Below are positions 1 through 9,401 of a stretch of 64,000 bases of DNA, one piece after another. The DNA lies in the NCBI GenBank assembly GCA_964344485.1, contig CAYFNF010000003.1:186001-250000 (forward strand). The letters are read 5' to 3'. The notes beneath the pieces were generated by a model that was not told the origin of the DNA, made no database searches, and saw nothing but the letters and a program-made list of their open reading frames with translations. The first letter of the stretch is position 1, and each line of letters begins with the position of its first letter. The DNA is from CAYFNF01 sp964344485. Its GTDB lineage: Bacteria; Patescibacteriota; Patescibacteriia; UBA9570; XYC2-FULL-38-9. Both the position numbers and the translations under genes were made by a program.

Positions 1-27
1 CGATGTGTCAAGAAATGACAGGCAGTG

Positions 28-50
28 AAAAAAACGCTAATATTAGCGCT
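28..50 (-). terminator. Intrinsic terminator of the secreted repeat protein gene
   Basis: Read leftward, the perfect palindrome CGCTAATATTAGCG (35-48) is followed by a run of seven T (28-34). It lies about 20 bases past the stop codon of the leftward gene ending at 68, so it fits an intrinsic terminator for that gene. Confidence 0.75.
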
Positions 51-67
51 TTAATTAAGTTTTTTCG

Positions 68-3010
68 TTACCAATCACACGTGGACAACGTTGCGGTTGC
101 CTGTAAATTACCCGACGAATCAATATAGATACAGTGTAATTGACTGTCTTGCCCGTATATATACAACCCTCTGCTCACATGAGTAGCATCATGCCCGAAT
201 CCTGATCCAGTTGCTCGTCTCGTCAACTCTCCGCCAATATGCATGGTCCACATATACGTAGCATCAAATACTATGCCCCCTGGAATCTGGCCAGGAATCA
301 TACCAATGCCTTTAGCGGTTTCTTTCGAAATATCAAATATTGCCGTACCGTACCCTCCGGCTCCGCCACCACCTGCAAAAATAATCCAGATGTTAGCTCC
401 ATCAAACGCGACATCTACTGGCTTAGTTAGTCCTGTTGATGCGAGACTAAAGGTTCGGAAGTTGTTGGTCTTAGTATGCAGTTGAATTAATTCATTATTT
501 GCTGCACTAGCAATCCAGAGATACTGTCCGTCATACGCCATCCGTTCTAACGACCCAGCTTCAAACCCTGATATGACTGTATCCACTGCCATGGTGTCAA
601 TATTAATCTTAATCACCTGACCATTCGGTTTATCAATAGCCCAAATAAAACCATTAGCAAAGATCATATCGATAATACGACCAAACCCACCTGCGACCAC
701 TTGAAAATTACTACCACCCCAATTCACATACCCAATCTGGCCCGCAACATTCCCTGCCCATATGCGAGCGTATTGATCATGTGTGGAACTCACTGGCTGC
801 CCAAGTCCAGAAATAGTCGTCGTTGTTGCCGTATCATCTCGTAGTTGCACTTTTTTAATCTGATTGCTTGAACACAATATATAGATAGTTTCATCACGCA
901 GCACCATGGTACGACAAGTGATCTCAGTAAAGTCATAATCCAATACTTTTCTCTTATCCACTGCGTTGTATCGATAGAGCCAGTCACCGGTAAGCACCCA
1001 TACATCAGATCCATCAAACAACATGTCATCTACATTATTAGAAGTTCCTAGGCTCGTATTTCCTGCATCCACATATGCATTCTGGTAGATACCGTCCCCG
1101 GAGTTTTCATTTGGATAGAACTGCCCGCCGATGAACTCTGCCTCACCTATAACCATGCCGGTATTTGCATGTAGTGCTAAGCCGAATTCATCCACTTTAA
1201 TAATGACTCCTGATCCTTTATTCGACATATCCACCTGTATACCAGTTGCTGTCTCACCGCCTGCTTCGACACGTATACCGTATTTATCCGTTGTTGATGT
1301 TGTTGTATGAGTGTTTTGCGCGAGAAGTGCTGTAGAATTAGACCCATCAGACGTAAACCACCCACCGTATCCAGCAGTAGCAAACGTGGATGTGCCTACG
1401 ACTCCGGCCCCTCCGCTTCCTGTCGAGGATCCAAATACCGCGTGTTCATTCACACTGATAGCATGAACTGCTGTGTTATCAGTGGAATAGCCGAACACAC
1501 CATGCTCGGTGTCACCGGTACCGATTACTGCTGATCCGTCAGCCACAATTGCCGTGACTGTTGCTGGGTCGATGTTATGAACGGTTGAAACTATACCGTA
1601 GCCTGGGCTTGAAGTGCTCACTGCTGTATTCTTCACTGTCAACACAATATCATTCTGCAACTGATCTTCCATATAGACCTTTGCAGTAAAATTTCCTGAG
1701 TAGGTTGGCCCACCAAGATACGCACAATTCGATGTCTGGTTACACATCACACCTCCATAATACGTCGTAGCATCCGCGGAGTTTGCGTATAACCCGTAAT
1801 TTAACTCACTATGTGCAACAACTCCCATGTCTGAATTACCAGCACCATATACTCCTGCCCCACCTGCGGTGGATTCAGCATACCCAACCACACCGTAGGT
1901 TGAATCACTTAGTCCGAGCACTCCTTCACTTCCAGAGGTCGGGAACGACGCAGCTGGTACAGGTACTGAACCCGAAACTGACCCTGAATCTGAACGTAAT
2001 CCAATACCTCCAGCGGTATTACTGACCAGCACTGAAGCGTCTGGACTAGTTACGGCACTAGAAAAAGTTCCTGCAGGTCCTGTTCCTGTACTTGATGCTA
2101 CTCCAGTTGCACCGGTTGTTCCTTTGACATTTACTCCTGTATGCGCTCCATCAACAAACACCTCTAATGCATCAGCGACAGTAATAGGCGCAGCGCCGTC
2201 ACCAATAGCCGCGGGGCCTTGAATAAATGCTGCATGGCTGGGATTTCCTAAGTCTGTATAATGGCCAGATGTCGTATTTTCTGCGTGCACTGCTACACCA
2301 GTATCAGAAGTAGTATACACTCCATCCGCGCCGCTCGTACCAACCGCGTATATACCTTTATAAGAGCCGTCGACATACACGGATAGACCGTCTGCAGTAG
2401 TAATCGGTGTGCTCCCTGAACCTATAGCTCCAGGGCCGCTTAAGTACGCAGCATGCGCAGGTGTACTGAGATCGATAGAATATGATGATGTGGTGTTATT
2501 TGCAAAGATTGCTGGCGCTGAACCAGAAGCAGTAATTACCGACATGCCTGGACCGGCTCCGTCTTGTTGAATCTGAACTCCATTCACCCATGAATTCGTC
2601 ACCACAGCAATGGCATTAGTTCCAGAGTCTTGGTGGTCGATATTTAACGACTCTCCTGAGGTGGTTATAATTGCTATCTCCCCGTTGCCTGTACCAATAG
2701 ATGGATCAATAAATAGATCTACTGCGGTTGCAGCTTGCTGTACAGCCAAGGTATTTTCCAACACCGTAGTTCCAACCACTGTTAATGAATCACCGAGTGT
2801 GAGTGGGCCTGCTTTGGTTTGCGCTGCAGTAGAGAGGTTAATTGGTGCTGAAACATTGCAAGATGCGTGTGTTGGCCCGTCTACATCAGGGTCACATGTA
2901 GGCTGATTCCAGGCTGCACGCGCATAAGGCGCAACAAGAAACATACAGAGAGAAATAACAAAAAAACCAGTGAAATACTGCGAAAATCGTGTTATAAACT
3001 CTGTTTTCAT
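68..3010 (-). CDS. Large secreted repeat and beta-propeller surface protein
   Basis: A 980-residue exported protein of unknown exact function. The start is placed at the ATG at 3010, because it gives a clean signal peptide (basic MKTEFITR, hydrophobic core, ARA cleavage near residue 32); an upstream in-frame start at 3058 would put 16 polar residues before it. Residues about 180-320 hold two tandem copies of a roughly 67-residue repeat (each with HAA, GP-AIG and PIT-AD motifs). Gly/Ser/Val-rich repeats of the GVxGYS type follow, as seen in tail-fibre-like and adhesin-like proteins. Residues about 650-930 carry repeated W/Y-rich blades such as DVWVL, LWIAS and NIWIIF, suggesting a beta-propeller. 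It is transcribed divergently from the gene at 3071 and ends at its own terminator. It probably sits on the cell surface as an adhesin or ligand-binding protein (inference). Confidence 0.75.
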   Translation of the reverse strand: MKTEFITRFSQYFTGFFVISLCMFLVAPYARAAWNQPTCDPDVDGPTHASCNVSAPINLSTAAQTKAGPLTLGDSLTVVGTTVLENTLAVQQAATAVDLFIDPSIGTGNGEIAIITTSGESLNIDHQDSGTNAIAVVTNSWVNGVQIQQDGAGPGMSVITASGSAPAIFANNTTSSYSIDLSTPAHAAYLSGPGAIGSGSTPITTADGLSVYVDGSYKGIYAVGTSGADGVYTTSDTGVAVHAENTTSGHYTDLGNPSHAAFIQGPAAIGDGAAPITVADALEVFVDGAHTGVNVKGTTGATGVASSTGTGPAGTFSSAVTSPDASVLVSNTAGGIGLRSDSGSVSGSVPVPAASFPTSGSEGVLGLSDSTYGVVGYAESTAGGAGVYGAGNSDMGVVAHSELNYGLYANSADATTYYGGVMCNQTSNCAYLGGPTYSGNFTAKVYMEDQLQNDIVLTVKNTAVSTSSPGYGIVSTVHNIDPATVTAIVADGSAVIGTGDTEHGVFGYSTDNTAVHAISVNEHAVFGSSTGSGGAGVVGTSTFATAGYGGWFTSDGSNSTALLAQNTHTTTSTTDKYGIRVEAGGETATGIQVDMSNKGSGVIIKVDEFGLALHANTGMVIGEAEFIGGQFYPNENSGDGIYQNAYVDAGNTSLGTSNNVDDMLFDGSDVWVLTGDWLYRYNAVDKRKVLDYDFTEITCRTMVLRDETIYILCSSNQIKKVQLRDDTATTTTISGLGQPVSSTHDQYARIWAGNVAGQIGYVNWGGSNFQVVAGGFGRIIDMIFANGFIWAIDKPNGQVIKINIDTMAVDTVISGFEAGSLERMAYDGQYLWIASAANNELIQLHTKTNNFRTFSLASTGLTKPVDVAFDGANIWIIFAGGGGAGGYGTAIFDISKETAKGIGMIPGQIPGGIVFDATYMWTMHIGGELTRRATGSGFGHDATHVSRGLYIYGQDSQLHCIYIDSSGNLQATATLSTCDW

Positions 3011-3014
3011 TTCG

Positions 3015-3044
3015 TTGACGGTTAGGCCATTTTTAGTATATAAT
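3015..3044 (+). promoter_or_regulatory. Sigma-70 promoter for the 3071 gene and lemA-htpX
   Basis: TTGACG (3015-3020) and TATAAT (3039-3044) are 18 bp apart. Transcription would start near 3051, leaving a leader of about 20 nt without a Shine-Dalgarno sequence. The -35 box lies just upstream of the divergent secreted-protein start codon, so the two genes share this region. Confidence 0.75.
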
Positions 3045-3070
3045 ATCAACACATTCATCGCAATAGCACT

Positions 3071-3562
3071 ATGGCATCATCTCGTTCATTCAGTCACTCA
3101 TTTACCTCTGTTCTTCTATTTATCCTGGCAGCAGGCTGTGTTGTAATCATTGCTGCATTTACCTATTTTTTACTAAGCAATACTAACAACCACACCGCAT
3201 CTGAACAGAACACTGCTGCACCAAATAGCAATATAGCAGCTTCTGTAGAAGTTGAGTCCGTTCCGCAGCAGCAACAGGTCCGTGGGACGGTTTCAGAGGT
3301 CCAGGACAGTGAATTCTCTATTACTGTTGATGCGGAGTCTTCTAAAACTCGCACAGTGAATATTCTATACTCTGATAATACGGTGGTCACTGAATACGAC
3401 ACCACTACACCGCCAGTACCAGGTTCTCAACCAGAAGAACCGTATACTGAAACAGACGTCACCTCAATTACCGCAGGTTCCATTGTTGTGGTGCAAAGCG
3501 CAGAAGTCATAGCAGCAGACGCAACTACGGTTCAAGCCCAAGATATAATAATTTTAAAATAA
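3071..3562 (+). CDS. Membrane-anchored small extracytoplasmic protein
   Basis: 163 residues, not assigned to a family. Residues 10-35 form one hydrophobic segment that acts as an uncleaved anchor or signal peptide. A Ser/Thr/Asn-rich linker runs to about residue 60, then a beta-rich domain of about 100 residues whose VRGTVSEVQDSEFSITV stretch resembles OB-like or DUF5666-like folds (weak, by eye). The extracellular linker matches other exported proteins in this window. It is the first gene after a strong promoter and lies 17 bp before lemA, so it is probably co-transcribed with lemA and htpX, suggesting an envelope role. Confidence 0.7.
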   Translation: MASSRSFSHSFTSVLLFILAAGCVVIIAAFTYFLLSNTNNHTASEQNTAAPNSNIAASVEVESVPQQQQVRGTVSEVQDSEFSITVDAESSKTRTVNILYSDNTVVTEYDTTTPPVPGSQPEEPYTETDVTSITAGSIVVVQSAEVIAADATTVQAQDIIILK

Positions 3563-3579
3563 TTAATTAACACTATTGT

Positions 3580-4143
3580 ATGATTATTTTCGGAATTATC
3601 GCCGCTGTAGTGGTAGTCATCGGCCTCTGGCTGATTCTCACATACAACGGCTTAATCCGATCACGCAATCAAGTTGATGAAGCGTGGTCAGATATTGACG
3701 TTCAATTAAAACGTCGGTATGACCTTATCCCAAACTTAATCGAAACCTGTAAGGGATATGCAAAACATGAGAACGAAACGTTCCAACAGGTAACAGAAGC
3801 TCGAGCTAATGCAATTAAAGCTGAACAAGCTGGCGACACCAAGAAACTCGGGGAAGCAGAGAACATGCTGACCGGCGCATTGAAGAGCCTGTTTGCTGTT
3901 GCTGAGAACTACCCAGAATTGAAAGCAAATGAAAACTTTCTTCAATTGCAGGATGAACTCTCAGACACCGAGAACAAGATCCAGGCATCACGTCGTTTCT
4001 ACAACGGAAATGTTCGAGACTTCAACACCAAGGTTCAAGTGTTCCCAACCAACTTAATTGCCGGAATGCTCGGATTCAAGGACTATGAATTCTTCGAGAT
4101 TGGAGAAGAGGAAGAACGAGAAAATCCACAAGTAAAATTCTAG
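3580..4143 (+). CDS. lemA: LemA family membrane protein
   Basis: 187 residues, the usual LemA length. One N-terminal membrane segment (about residues 2-20) is followed by the family hallmark, a YNGLIRSRNQVDEAWSDIDV region leading into RRYDLIPNLIETCKGYAKHE. The rest is helical, ending in an FFEIGEEEERE tail. LemA proteins expose a coiled-coil domain outside or at the membrane; the biochemical role is unsettled. The neighbour 49 bp downstream is htpX, a pairing common across bacteria, which supports membrane-protein quality control. It has no Shine-Dalgarno sequence. Confidence 0.93.
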   Translation: MIIFGIIAAVVVVIGLWLILTYNGLIRSRNQVDEAWSDIDVQLKRRYDLIPNLIETCKGYAKHENETFQQVTEARANAIKAEQAGDTKKLGEAENMLTGALKSLFAVAENYPELKANENFLQLQDELSDTENKIQASRRFYNGNVRDFNTKVQVFPTNLIAGMLGFKDYEFFEIGEEEERENPQVKF

Positions 4144-4192
4144 CAGCCTTTTGCGCGCAACAACGCGTGTTTGAGCTACCCTTCATACCTCT

Positions 4193-5128
4193 ATGACGGT
4201 CTATCAACAGATTTCTAAAAATAAGAGGCGCACTATTGTATTGATGATGATCTTTATTGCGTTCATTCTTGGTTTAGGGTATGTGCTTGCTGAGTACTAC
4301 GCCGGTGTTGGTTATATTGGTTTAGTGTACGCTGCAATCCTCTCGTTAGTCATGACAACGGTAAGTTACTTCGGTGGAGACAAAGCTGCGTTGCTAACAT
4401 CAGGCGCAAAGGAGATCGCAAAAGATGATAACCCATACGTCTGGCGCATGGTAGAGAACCTCTGCATCACTTCAGGCTTGCCTATGCCACGAGTTTATAT
4501 CATCAATGATCCAGTGATGAATGCATTTGCTACAGGCCGAAAACCAGAGAAGTCTTCTATTGCACTAACAACCGGGCTAATTGAAAACCTCGAGAATGAA
4601 GAGCTAGAAGGAGTCATCGCACACGAACTCTCTCATATACAGAACTACGACACTCGATTAATGATGGTAGTGGTAGTGTTGGTTGGAGTGTTAGCGTTAA
4701 TGGCAGACTGGATGTGGCGGTTCCATTTCTTCAGTGGTAACCGACGAGGTGGAGGACGTCGCGGTGGCGGTGGATTCCAGATTGAACTGATCTTTGCGAT
4801 TGTCGGTGTGGCATTAATCATCCTCTCCCCAGTCATTGCCGAGCTGATTAAACTCGCGATATCGAGAAAGCGTGAGTACTTAGCAGATGCGTCTGCAGTG
4901 TTGATGACTCGATACTCTGAAGGATTAGCAGGGGCATTAGAAAAGATCGCTAAGCAAGACGGAAAAATGCTGCGCGCGAACCATGCAACCGCACATCTGT
5001 ATATCGCTAATCCATTTGGAGCAAAAGCAAAGAAATGGCTCACTCGTCTCTGGTCCACGCATCCGCCAATAGAAGATCGTATCGCAAAATTGCGAGATAT
5101 GGGCGGATCTCCGCAAATTGAGGTATAA
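4193..5128 (+). CDS. htpX: HtpX-like M48 membrane zinc protease
   Basis: 311 residues, close to the family norm. Two N-terminal membrane segments (about 15-35 and 38-58) precede the metalloprotease core. The HEXXH zinc site is seen as AHELSH near residue 142, and the third ligand is the Glu of REYLADASAV near residue 225. Two more hydrophobic segments lie at about 153-172 and 195-220, separated by a Gly/Arg-rich loop (RRGGGRRGGGG). HtpX proteases degrade misfolded membrane proteins, with the active site facing the cytoplasm. The gene follows lemA in a likely operon, and its stop codon overlaps a TATAAT box that may serve the next gene. Confidence 0.93.
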   Translation: MTVYQQISKNKRRTIVLMMIFIAFILGLGYVLAEYYAGVGYIGLVYAAILSLVMTTVSYFGGDKAALLTSGAKEIAKDDNPYVWRMVENLCITSGLPMPRVYIINDPVMNAFATGRKPEKSSIALTTGLIENLENEELEGVIAHELSHIQNYDTRLMMVVVVLVGVLALMADWMWRFHFFSGNRRGGGRRGGGGFQIELIFAIVGVALIILSPVIAELIKLAISRKREYLADASAVLMTRYSEGLAGALEKIAKQDGKMLRANHATAHLYIANPFGAKAKKWLTRLWSTHPPIEDRIAKLRDMGGSPQIEV

Positions 5129-5129
5129 T
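5124..5129 (+). promoter_or_regulatory. Possible -10 box overlapping the htpX stop codon
   Basis: A perfect TATAAT lies 29 nt before the start codon of the gene at 5159 and overlaps the htpX stop. No convincing -35 box is seen, so this is a weak internal promoter candidate. Confidence 0.35.
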
Positions 5130-5158
5130 AGAAATACAAATATATAACCCATATATCT

Positions 5159-5953
5159 ATGGCAAAAACAAATGTTCATCAACAGGTCATTGCAATAAGC
5201 AAAAGCTATCACGATAGCATAGAAATCTACACAAAACACTTCTTAAAACTCATGGGAGTAGTGCTGATTCCTAACCTATTAACGTATTTTCTGATTATTT
5301 CATTGAAGGCTTCTGTGGTCTCCTCTATTGCAAAACTTGGAGCGCTCGAGTTCTTTTCGTTCACAAATATTAACTTTATTGTTTCGCTACTATTAATTCT
5401 CACCATTGTTATTGTGCAAGCACTGGGTGTAATTGCTTTAACGTATATGGTGGTACATCGAGAACGAGTCGCGGTGTTGACCGCGTTTGAACACTCCCTA
5501 GAGTTCTTCTGGAGATTTATCGGTCTGGCAATAGTCCTCATGGTTATCACTGGAATTGGTTTACTGCTGGGGTTCCTATTAGTAATCCTTATTGGCAGTC
5601 CGCTAGCAAGCTATTCACTCACTGCACTGGAATATACCTTTGACTGGCTGATGTTGATACCAGTAATAATCAGCGCAATCATTACCACCTTCTTTGTCTT
5701 TGCTAGTTATAGCATTGTTGATAAGAATCAGAGCATTACTAAAGGTCTGCAACACAGCTTTACATTAGTGCGAGGACACTTTATCCCTGTTGCCATTCGC
5801 GTACTGCTGATCTATATCATCACCTCACTACTGTTCTTCGGAATTCAGTTTATTCCTCATATCGGAAACATTGTTTCTGTTATCCTGGTTGCTCCGTTCT
5901 CAGTGGTCTACCTCTACATTCTCTATAACGACTTAGTAAAATTTAAATCCTAA
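5159..5953 (+). CDS. Polytopic membrane protein, unknown function
   Basis: 264 residues with about six hydrophobic segments (near 30-52, 75-105, 112-150, 160-185, 210-230 and 235-258). The architecture resembles integral membrane proteins of the glycerophosphodiester-phosphodiesterase membrane-domain type, with long helices and a polar N-terminal stretch, but no catalytic motif is seen. It lies between htpX and clpC on the same strand, 15 bp before clpC, suggesting co-expression with proteolysis genes. The function is not recognised. Confidence 0.75.
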   Translation: MAKTNVHQQVIAISKSYHDSIEIYTKHFLKLMGVVLIPNLLTYFLIISLKASVVSSIAKLGALEFFSFTNINFIVSLLLILTIVIVQALGVIALTYMVVHRERVAVLTAFEHSLEFFWRFIGLAIVLMVITGIGLLLGFLLVILIGSPLASYSLTALEYTFDWLMLIPVIISAIITTFFVFASYSIVDKNQSITKGLQHSFTLVRGHFIPVAIRVLLIYIITSLLFFGIQFIPHIGNIVSVILVAPFSVVYLYILYNDLVKFKS

Positions 5954-5968
5954 CCTGTTTCTTTGTTC

Positions 5969-8542
5969 ATGCAACTTGACCTACTCGACAAATTCACTTC
6001 TCATCTTCGCGGCGCACTTTCTCGGTCCATTGACCTTGCATGGCAATTACAACAAGAATCCATACCTCCGCTGTTTTTACTTATCTCAATAGCAGAACAA
6101 CAAGGGAGTATTGGTTCTGACCTGCTCAAACGATATAACATATCCATGAAGACACTAGCAGAGTATCTCTCTGAGCACGGTGAACAGTTCGCGCCGACTG
6201 TTTTACAGGAGCTCACAAAGTCAAAAAAACCATTTGTATTCCTGTGGCCAGAGTTTTCTTCTAAGACAAAGGATTTAATTGAGCACGCAGCACTGACAGC
6301 GTACGATTATGAACATCAACATATTGGAACAGAGCATCTGCTGTTTGCGGTGTTGGACCAACAGGATGAGGATGTTCAGCAGGTTCTTGCTCAGTCCAAA
6401 ACCTCCTCGCAGAAGATCATTGGGGATTTAAAGAAAATACTGGAACAGAACACAGCAGCTGCACAAGTAGAAGCCGCGTTCACTAAAGCAGATAAAGCAG
6501 ACCCAGACGACCAAATTGGTGTTGCTACTGCAGAGCTTTCCGCAGAAGAGGTGTCTGAGACTCCAGCGCTTGATTACTTTGGTATTGATCTTACTAGTAC
6601 TGCGCAACAGGAGCAGCTTGATCCAGTGATTGGACGTGAAGATGAGATTGAGCGTGTTATACATATCCTCTCTCGGCGCACTAAGAATAATCCAGTGTTA
6701 ATCGGTGAACCAGGTGTTGGGAAAACAGCTATTGCAGAAGGCTTAGCCAAGCATATTGTAGACGGGAAAGTACCGGACATTCTACTTCACAAACGAATCA
6801 TCTGCTTGGATTTAAGCTTGGTCCTCGCAGGCACTATGTATCGCGGTGAATTCGAATCGCGGTTAAAACAAGTAATTGAAGAGCTCAAAAGCCACCCTGA
6901 TATTATTCTGTTTATTGATGAAATACACATGATTGTTGGAGCCGGAGGAGTGCAAGGTGGAAATATGGATGCAGCAAATATCTTAAAGCCAGCGTTAGCA
7001 AAAGGGCTGATCCGTTGTATTGGAGCGACCACATCAGATGAATACCGCAAGCATATTGAAAACGACCCTGCGCTTGAACGCAGGTTCCAACCTGTAGTGG
7101 TAGAAGAACCAACCATGGAGCAAACAGTAGATATCCTAAAAGGACTACGCAGCTACTATGAAACCTATCACCACATTCGCATTCCAGATGCAGTGATTGA
7201 ATCTGCAGTACAGTGGTCTACACGATATCAGCCGGATAAACACCAGCCGGATAAAACTATTGATTTAATTGATGAAGCTGGAGCAAAAGTGCACTCCAAA
7301 CGCTCGGTTCCTGAATCTATGCGTGAACTGGACCGCTGCACACGCTTACTCTCCTCTCTGCGAAAAAAGAAAGAACTCGCTGCACAAGCAGAACGATTCT
7401 CTCTTGCGGTTGATATAAAGAAGCAAGAAGGAGTAATCGTGAAAAAGATGAAAGAGCTGCAAAAACAGGTCCGTGCGTTAAAGATCCCTGCTACAGCGCT
7501 AACTGCAGATGATATTGCACAAGTACTCTCCTCAGCTACGAGCATCCCAGTTGACCACATTCGTGCGACCGGCAAGGAACGGTACGCAACGTTGGAGACA
7601 GAGATGAAGAAGTGCATCTTTGGGCAGGATGAAGCTATTGAGAAGGTCTGCTCGGTGATTAAGCGTTCGTACGCTGGACTTGCTTCTCCAAATCGTCCGT
7701 TAGGCAGCTTCATGCTGCTTGGGCCATCAGGCGTCGGAAAGACTGAATTAGCAAAAGTACTCGCAGAGAAGAATTTTGGACACCGAGATAACGTGATCCG
7801 CGTGGATATGTCTGAATTCTCTGAGAGTTTTACTGTGTCAAAGTTGATTGGTGCTCCAGCGGGATATGTAGGGTATAACGACGGTGTGAAAATCTCCGAC
7901 CATATTCGCCGCCGCCCGTACTCTGTAGTACTCTTTGATGAAATTGAGAAAGCACACCCGGATATATTTAATATCTTGTTACAAGTTCTGGATGAAGGAC
8001 GACTTACGGACTCTTCTGGACGTGAGCTTAACTTCCGCAATGCAATTGTGATCTTTACTTCGAATATTGGAATCGATCTACTGAACCGACAAGCTGCAAT
8101 TGGGTTTTCTACCGAAGAAGAGCAACCGGAAGAGTACCTCTCTCAAGAAGAGATTGAAGCGACGATCACCCAAGAGCTGCAGCAACAGTATCCGCAGGAG
8201 TTCTTGAATCGCATCGATCATATTATGGTCTTCAGCTCCTTAACGCAAAAGAGCATGGAGAAAATTGTACAAGCACAATTCAAAGAGATTCAAGTGCGGT
8301 GCAAAGAAAAAGGTATATCGCTTCGACTTCTTCCGACTGCTAAACGCCACCTTGCAACTCAGAGCTATGATCCGCAACAAGGAGCACGGTTGGTACGAAA
8401 AACACTCTCAGACTTGATCGAAGACCCATTAGCTGATAAGCTATTAACCAAGAAGTTCCGACCTGGAAATACTGTAGCAGTCAAGTTGAAAAAAGATGCG
8501 ATTGTACTAGAACAGCAGAAGGACACCAAGAAAAAGAAGTAG
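5969..8542 (+). CDS. clpC: ClpC-type AAA+ unfoldase
   Basis: 857 residues. The ATG at 5969 is preferred to a TTG six bases upstream. Residues 1-150 form a Clp N-domain. D1 has Walker A GEPGVGKT near residue 246 and a VLFIDE-like Walker B (IILFIDEIHM). A UVR-like middle segment (RFSLAVDIKKQEGVI) replaces the long ClpB coiled coil. D2 has Walker A GPSGVGKT near residue 587 and Walker B VVLFDEIEKA. An IGF loop (AAIGFSTEE, near residue 710) is the type that docks onto ClpP, so this is a protease partner and not a ClpB disaggregase. No clpP is in the window. A Lys-rich tail ends the protein. A terminator follows at 8585. Confidence 0.95.
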   Translation: MQLDLLDKFTSHLRGALSRSIDLAWQLQQESIPPLFLLISIAEQQGSIGSDLLKRYNISMKTLAEYLSEHGEQFAPTVLQELTKSKKPFVFLWPEFSSKTKDLIEHAALTAYDYEHQHIGTEHLLFAVLDQQDEDVQQVLAQSKTSSQKIIGDLKKILEQNTAAAQVEAAFTKADKADPDDQIGVATAELSAEEVSETPALDYFGIDLTSTAQQEQLDPVIGREDEIERVIHILSRRTKNNPVLIGEPGVGKTAIAEGLAKHIVDGKVPDILLHKRIICLDLSLVLAGTMYRGEFESRLKQVIEELKSHPDIILFIDEIHMIVGAGGVQGGNMDAANILKPALAKGLIRCIGATTSDEYRKHIENDPALERRFQPVVVEEPTMEQTVDILKGLRSYYETYHHIRIPDAVIESAVQWSTRYQPDKHQPDKTIDLIDEAGAKVHSKRSVPESMRELDRCTRLLSSLRKKKELAAQAERFSLAVDIKKQEGVIVKKMKELQKQVRALKIPATALTADDIAQVLSSATSIPVDHIRATGKERYATLETEMKKCIFGQDEAIEKVCSVIKRSYAGLASPNRPLGSFMLLGPSGVGKTELAKVLAEKNFGHRDNVIRVDMSEFSESFTVSKLIGAPAGYVGYNDGVKISDHIRRRPYSVVLFDEIEKAHPDIFNILLQVLDEGRLTDSSGRELNFRNAIVIFTSNIGIDLLNRQAAIGFSTEEEQPEEYLSQEEIEATITQELQQQYPQEFLNRIDHIMVFSSLTQKSMEKIVQAQFKEIQVRCKEKGISLRLLPTAKRHLATQSYDPQQGARLVRKTLSDLIEDPLADKLLTKKFRPGNTVAVKLKKDAIVLEQQKDTKKKK

Positions 8543-8584
8543 TGCGGTCAGAACAGCAATAGAGCTCTTTCCTAAAGAATCATC

Positions 8585-8610
8585 ACCACCCATAACGGGT
8601 GGTTTTATTT
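8585..8610 (+). terminator. Hairpin and T-run between clpC and comF start
   Basis: ACCACCC (8585-8591), loop ATAAC, GGGTGGT (8597-8603), then TTTATTT. The T-run ends directly at the comF ATG (8611). It looks like a clpC terminator that also forms the immediate 5' leader of comF. A hairpin with the same TTTTATTTATG ending precedes comM at 58686-58714. Confidence 0.75.
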
Positions 8611-9288
8611 ATGAACATCTTCAAACAACTCTCAAGTAGTATTCTCGACGCACTCTTTCCTCGCCGCTGCGTTGGGTGTGGTTGTTATGATACGTGGGCA
8701 TGTGCTTCTTGCGTTCAGGAGCACCGTAATGTGGAATGCTTAGATCTACTCACAGCAGACGCTCAGAGTGCTGCAACATCTATTATCACTATTGGTCTAT
8801 ATAGTAATCCGTTCTGGAGAGAGTTAGTGCAGTTGTTAAAGTTTCATAACGTTCGATCACTCAGTGAAGCGTTGACACAAGAGCTAGCAGCGACGCTATG
8901 GCACTATATGCAACAACAAACACACCCACAGCAACCGACTGTGCTCGTGCCGATTCCGTTACATAAGAGACGTCTGCGAGAACGTGGATTCAATCAAGCG
9001 ACGGTGGTTGCGGAGCGACTCTCTGATCATACGGACTGGCCAGTTCTCGAGCAGTTGCTGTTGAGAACTCACTACACTCCATCTCAGACCACTCTCTCTC
9101 ACGAGGAGCGCGAACAAAACATTGCACACGCATTTTCGTACACCTCCGCTGAACTATCGCTGCACGGTGTTCATGTCATTTTGGTAGATGATGTTGTGAC
9201 TACCGGCTCCACCGCGTTGGAAGCAGCACAAACACTGCAGGAGCTTGAACCTGCTTCTGTACATATCGTTGCTATTGCTCGAGGGTAA
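8611..9288 (+). CDS. comF: ComF family phosphoribosyltransferase-like competence protein
   Basis: 225 residues, typical of ComF. The ATG at 8611 gives the usual start, a short helix then a zinc-binding N-terminus (CVGCG and CASC, four Cys at about residues 18-37). The C-terminal half is a PRTase-type fold with the conserved RxRGFNQA motif (RRLRERGFNQATVVAERL) and the PRPP loop VILVDDVVTTGSTALEA near residue 195. ComF supports internalisation of transforming DNA in competent bacteria. A GTG twelve bases upstream would lie inside the terminator hairpin and is unlikely. It ends 3 bp from the convergent tRNA-Arg gene. Confidence 0.92.
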   Translation: MNIFKQLSSSILDALFPRRCVGCGCYDTWACASCVQEHRNVECLDLLTADAQSAATSIITIGLYSNPFWRELVQLLKFHNVRSLSEALTQELAATLWHYMQQQTHPQQPTVLVPIPLHKRRLRERGFNQATVVAERLSDHTDWPVLEQLLLRTHYTPSQTTLSHEEREQNIAHAFSYTSAELSLHGVHVILVDDVVTTGSTALEAAQTLQELEPASVHIVAIARG

Positions 9289-9291
9289 GTG

Positions 9292-9365
9292 TGTCCCCGG
9301 CACGATTTGAACGTGCGACCTCCGGTACCGCAAACCGACGCTCTATCCAACTGAGCTACGGGGAC
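9292..9365 (-). tRNA. tRNA-Arg (anticodon GCG)
   Basis: 74 nt, complete cloverleaf: acceptor GTCCCCG/CGGGGAC, D arm GCTC...GAGC, anticodon stem TCGGT/ACCGG enclosing loop TTGCGGT, T arm GCACG-TTCAAAT-CGTGC, discriminator A, no encoded CCA. The anticodon at positions 34-36 is GCG, reading CGC/CGU. Most bacteria use ACG, deaminated to ICG, for this box. Confidence 0.92.
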
Positions 9366-9401
9366 AGATTGTGTACAGCAATGAACATGCTGCAGTAACA
9401 A

